Shown here: piece after piece, positions 61,710 to 64,000 of the stretch
How the letters are laid out: every line of letters starts with the position of its first letter
Numbering within the stretch: the first letter of the stretch is position 1
Assembly (NCBI RefSeq): GCF_001595965.1
Contig: NZ_LOJI01000040.1
Location: forward strand, 186,278-250,277
Direction of reading: 5' to 3'
Length of the DNA: 64,000 nt
Origin: Polynucleobacter yangtzensis
Lineage (GTDB): Bacteria > Pseudomonadota > Gammaproteobacteria > Burkholderiales > Burkholderiaceae
The notes under the pieces: model-generated
Told to the model about the DNA's origin: nothing
The model's input: the letters and a program-made list of their open reading frames with translations, nothing else
The model's database searches: none
Translations under genes and position numbers: made by a program

Positions 61710-62480
61710 ATGAATTACAAACCTACCGACACCCCAACCAGCAAATGCTCAGTATGTGTACTGGGTCAGTTTTGCCTACCGGTTGGTCTAAACAGTAGTG
61801 AAGTCTCAAAAATTGACAGCCTGGTTAAAGAGCGAGTCCACCTACAAAAAGGAGAAAGCTTATATCGCCATGGCGATCCACTCAGCTCTGTATACAGCGT
61901 CCGCTTTGGTACCCTCAAAACCGAATTTTGCCTCCAAGATGGTCGACAACAAGTCATTGGCTTTCATCTTCCCGGTGAAATCTTAGGTTTAGATGGGATT
62001 GGTGAAGGCTATTATCAATCCGATGCAATTGCATTGGAAGAGAGTGAAGTTTGTATTATTCGCTACGAAGCCTTTGAAGATTTAGCGCGTCAAATTCCAG
62101 TATTGCAAAATCAGTTTCACAAGATCATGAGTCGCGAACTGACTCAAGACCAACGACACCTACTTTCTCTGGGCACAATGCGTGCGGAGGAAAGATTGGC
62201 TGCATTTTTATTAAGTCTCTCTCAACGCTTAGCAGCGCGCGGATATCTGAATAATGAATTTGATTTACGCATGAGTCGTAATGACATCGGCAGTTATCTT
62301 GGCATTCAAATTGAAACTGTTAGCCGCATGCTATCGCGCTTTGCTGAATCAGGTCTGATTCAAATTAAGCAACGTCATATCAAACTGATCGATATGAACG
62401 GTCTATATGAATTGGCAGGCATTCCAAACCCTGACCGCCAGGGCTGCTCTACCCCAGAAATCCCGATCAAACAGGCTTAA
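61710..62480 (+). CDS. fnr: FNR-type oxygen-sensing transcriptional regulator
   Basis: The 256-residue Crp/Fnr protein has Cys13, Cys16 and Cys22 in KCSVCVLGQFCL, plus Cys115 in ESEVCIIRYE, the four ligands of the oxygen-labile [4Fe-4S] cluster. The helix-turn-helix includes MSRNDIGSYLGIQIETVSRML, with Glu202, Ser205 and Arg206 for the TTGAT half site. It likely activates the cbb3 oxidase and related genes under low oxygen. Its stop shares TTAA with the convergent small gene. Confidence 0.93.
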   Translation: MNYKPTDTPTSKCSVCVLGQFCLPVGLNSSEVSKIDSLVKERVHLQKGESLYRHGDPLSSVYSVRFGTLKTEFCLQDGRQQVIGFHLPGEILGLDGIGEGYYQSDAIALEESEVCIIRYEAFEDLARQIPVLQNQFHKIMSRELTQDQRHLLSLGTMRAEERLAAFLLSLSQRLAARGYLNNEFDLRMSRNDIGSYLGIQIETVSRMLSRFAESGLIQIKQRHIKLIDMNGLYELAGIPNPDRQGCSTPEIPIKQA

Positions 62481-62737
62481 ATTAAGCCACGATCTACATC
62501 TTTGCTATCTGGTGACTCAATACCAGGCAGGATATAAGCTGTCAGCGCACTAGATGCAGCGCAAAAGATCCAAATAGCAAAAAATCCAATGGTATAGATA
62601 CCCTCATCCGAGATATCTGGGTGATGACCAAAAAATAGCAAATCCTGTGGATGCACTATGGTGAACAACAAGCCTTCTGCCATGCCAGCCACCAAAAAGG
62701 AAGGCCACAAAATCCAGATCAGCAAGCGGTACTTCAT
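62477..62737 (-). CDS. Small membrane protein of the ccoG/fixH locus (86 aa), unknown
   Basis: The 86-residue protein has two membrane segments (YRLLIWILWPSFLVAGMAEGLLF and IYTIGFFAIWIFCAASSALTAYI) flanking a His-Pro-rich loop (HPQDLLFFGHHPDI) with three His residues. I recognise no named family. The ATG overlaps the fixH-like stop by ATGA, so it is translated with it and probably serves oxidase biogenesis. It converges with fnr through a shared TTAA. Confidence 0.7.
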   Translation of the reverse strand: MKYRLLIWILWPSFLVAGMAEGLLFTIVHPQDLLFFGHHPDISDEGIYTIGFFAIWIFCAASSALTAYILPGIESPDSKDVDRGLI

Positions 62738-62940
62738 TTTTGAACCTGCGTATCTTTAAGCTGCTGCTCAACCTTTAGTCCGCGTTTAACTACACCATCG
62801 CGCAAAGGTTTATCAGCTTGATAGTTAATTGCCAAATAAATGGTGATGATGCAACCGATCATCGCAACTGCCGGCCCACTGATCAATAACCATGGCCACA
62901 ATTGTTTAAACCAAGGTTTAGTATTTTGCTGTTCTGTCAT
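62734..62940 (-). CDS. FixH-like protein, short form (68 aa)
   Basis: I start at ATG 62940 with GGAGAGG six bases upstream, 25 bases after the ccoG stop. The 68-residue product has a helix (PWLLISGPAVAMIGCIITIYLAI) and DGVVKRGLKVEQQLKD, corresponding to the N-terminal helix and DYYKKGL-like segment of FixH. The periplasmic domain of full FixH (~150 residues) is missing. It overlaps the 86-residue gene by ATGA and is part of a cbb3 maturation operon. Confidence 0.72.
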   Translation of the reverse strand: MTEQQNTKPWFKQLWPWLLISGPAVAMIGCIITIYLAINYQADKPLRDGVVKRGLKVEQQLKDTQVQK

Positions 62941-62965
62941 ATACATCCTCTCCATTACTTTTAGC

Positions 62966-64000
62966 TTAACGGGGAATAATAAAAGTCGATTTTTCATCAC
63001 GCGTTCTGGTGATTATTTCATTTCCAGACAATTCGCGAGCAATCACATCAAAATGAATTGGGTAATTACCCGGCTGATTTACCCCAGTTTCAGTGCTCAC
63101 CTTAATTGGCATTAGCAAGTTACTTGCAGGCGCCACCTCAATCTCAGTGACGACCTGACCTTGAGAATTAAGCACTTTTAGACCATCCAAACCAAGGGCC
63201 TTCACTTGCACGTTCATATTATTTTCAGATGCATTCATGATCTGAATACGGTAAATATTTTCAATTCGCACGCCCTCAACCTCGCGTGCTAAAGCTCCGC
63301 GATCACGCATCACGTCAACCCTCAATGGATTACGAGTAGCCAAAGAAACCAAGAAGGCACCAGTAAGCACAGTAATGAAAGCTGTATAGATTAAAACGCG
63401 TGGGCGCAAGATATGACGAATAGCACTTTGATTCGATTCTCGATCCTCAATAGCTCGCTCAGTCGTATATCGAATCAATCCTTTTGGATAATCTACTTTT
63501 TCCATTACCTGATCGCATGCATCAATACAGGCGCCACAACCAATACACATGTATTGCAAGCCATCACGAATATCAATGCCAGTAGGACAAACTTGCACGC
63601 AAATACTGCAGTCAACGCAATCACCTAAACCCAGAGACTCATGGTCTGCAGATTTACTACGGCTGCCTCTAGGCTCGCCACGTACCTTGTCATATGTCAC
63701 CAAGAAGGTATCTTTATCCACCATTACACTTTGGAAGCGTGCATAGGGACACATGTATTTACAAACTTGTTCACGCATAAAACCTGCGTTACCCCAAGTA
63801 GCAAAGGCATAAAAACATAACCAGAAAGTCTGCCAAGGACCCAACGACAAGTGAATTAATGCAGATCCCAGAGTGCTAATTGGTGTGAAATAACCAATGA
63901 AAGTAAAGCCAGTCCAGAATGCGATCAACAACCAAAGGAAATGTTTGGTGATCTTAAGGCGCCACTTTCTAAACCCCCAGGGCCACTCCTCACCGTCTAA
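62966..64000 (-). CDS. ccoG: Cytochrome c oxidase accessory protein CcoG (5' end outside window)
   Basis: The frame is open to the window edge, so only the C-terminal ~345 residues are present. It contains RLKITKHFLWLLIAFWTGF, MREQVCKYMCPYARFQSVM, and two ferredoxin-like 4Cys motifs in CVDCSICVQVCPTGIDIRDG and CIGCGACIDACDQVMEKV. The C-terminal membrane helix and Ig-like domain of RdxA/FixG follow. CcoG reduces copper for cbb3 oxidase assembly. FNR is encoded nearby. Confidence 0.95.
   Translation of the reverse strand, partial: LDGEEWPWGFRKWRLKITKHFLWLLIAFWTGFTFIGYFTPISTLGSALIHLSLGPWQTFWLCFYAFATWGNAGFMREQVCKYMCPYARFQSVMVDKDTFLVTYDKVRGEPRGSRSKSADHESLGLGDCVDCSICVQVCPTGIDIRDGLQYMCIGCGACIDACDQVMEKVDYPKGLIRYTTERAIEDRESNQSAIRHILRPRVLIYTAFITVLTGAFLVSLATRNPLRVDVMRDRGALAREVEGVRIENIYRIQIMNASENNMNVQVKALGLDGLKVLNSQGQVVTEIEVAPASNLLMPIKVSTETGVNQPGNYPIHFDVIARELSGNEIITRTRDEKSTFIIPR

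Noticed and set aside
1-64000. CRISPR arrays, insertion sequences, prophage genes, toxin-antitoxin or other defence systems
   Set aside because: None found; no repeated spacer pattern, transposase, integrase or defence-family motif was recognised.

Overview
The window looks like a chromosomal segment of a betaproteobacterium of the Burkholderiaceae, most likely Polynucleobacter or a close freshwater relative. Three things support this. The tmRNA encodes the tag ending DERYALAA. The gene orders rpsP-rimM-trmD-rplS and gyrA-serC-pheA-hisC-tyrA-aroA-cmk-rpsA-ihfB-lapB are typical of the group. There are orphan Bug-type binding proteins and an FNR/ccoG locus. The genus is an inference from gene content and tag. 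I saw no insertion sequence, prophage, integrase, CRISPR array or ordinary tRNA gene. No stretch longer than 300 bases lacks a gene; the larger gaps (rplS-trmD, rpsP-META gene, rpsA-cmk, gyrA-ompA, tonB leader) hold promoters, leaders or hairpins.

Layout. 1-4.3 kb: the rsgA 3' end, a CobD/CbiB-like membrane protein, a NUDIX CoA pyrophosphatase and the ribosomal operon rpsP-rimM-trmD-rplS. 4.4-5.5 kb: a META-domain lipoprotein and a small membrane protein. 5.5-11.8 kb: an acyl-CoA catabolic operon (deacetylase-like protein, acyl-CoA ligase, etfB, etfA, acyl-CoA dehydrogenase). 11.8-14.5 kb: mltB, cysM and a ComEA-like protein. 14.5-30.4 kb, all on the minus strand: gyrA, serine/aromatic amino acid synthesis, cmk, rpsA, ihfB and lipopolysaccharide genes (lapB, ugd, hldE1, hldD), i.e. 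the mixed-function supraoperon extended into envelope biogenesis. 30.5-33 kb: an OmpA-like protein, ubiG, gph and ssrA. 33-36 kb: an iron/haem uptake operon (TonB-like protein, HemP, TonB-dependent receptor); hemP is only 59 codons with a TTG start. 36-45.3 kb: a methyltransferase, pirin, a carboxymuconolactone decarboxylase-like protein, two orphan Bug proteins, TrhO, a 2-hydroxyacid dehydrogenase, a split chromate transporter, crcB, an extradiol dioxygenase-like protein and two very small unknown genes. 45.3-48.5 kb: a site-2 protease, cytochrome c', cytochrome b561 and an MFS transporter.

48.5-56.7 kb is the most interesting accessory block. A TAXI-TRAP importer (binding protein plus fused permease) is surrounded by two paralogous 3-hydroxyacyl-CoA-dehydrogenase-like enzymes, a 2-hydroxyacid dehydrogenase, a DapA-superfamily lyase with an altered active-site motif and a mandelate-racemase-type enolase. 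Together they look like an uncharacterised pathway for import and breakdown of a hydroxy or sugar acid; the substrate cannot be read from the sequence. 56.8-64 kb: an M23 peptidase, a universal stress protein, a DUF2177 protein, a SulP transporter and a microaerobic respiration locus (TauE/SafE-like protein, FNR, an 86-residue membrane protein, a short FixH, and CcoG running off the window end).

Many start codons were reassigned downstream of the longest open frame (ugd, aroA, cmk, hisC, comEA-like, mltB, M50 protease, cytochrome c', cytochrome b561, FixH). The reasons were ribosome binding sites, family N-termini and overlap with neighbours.
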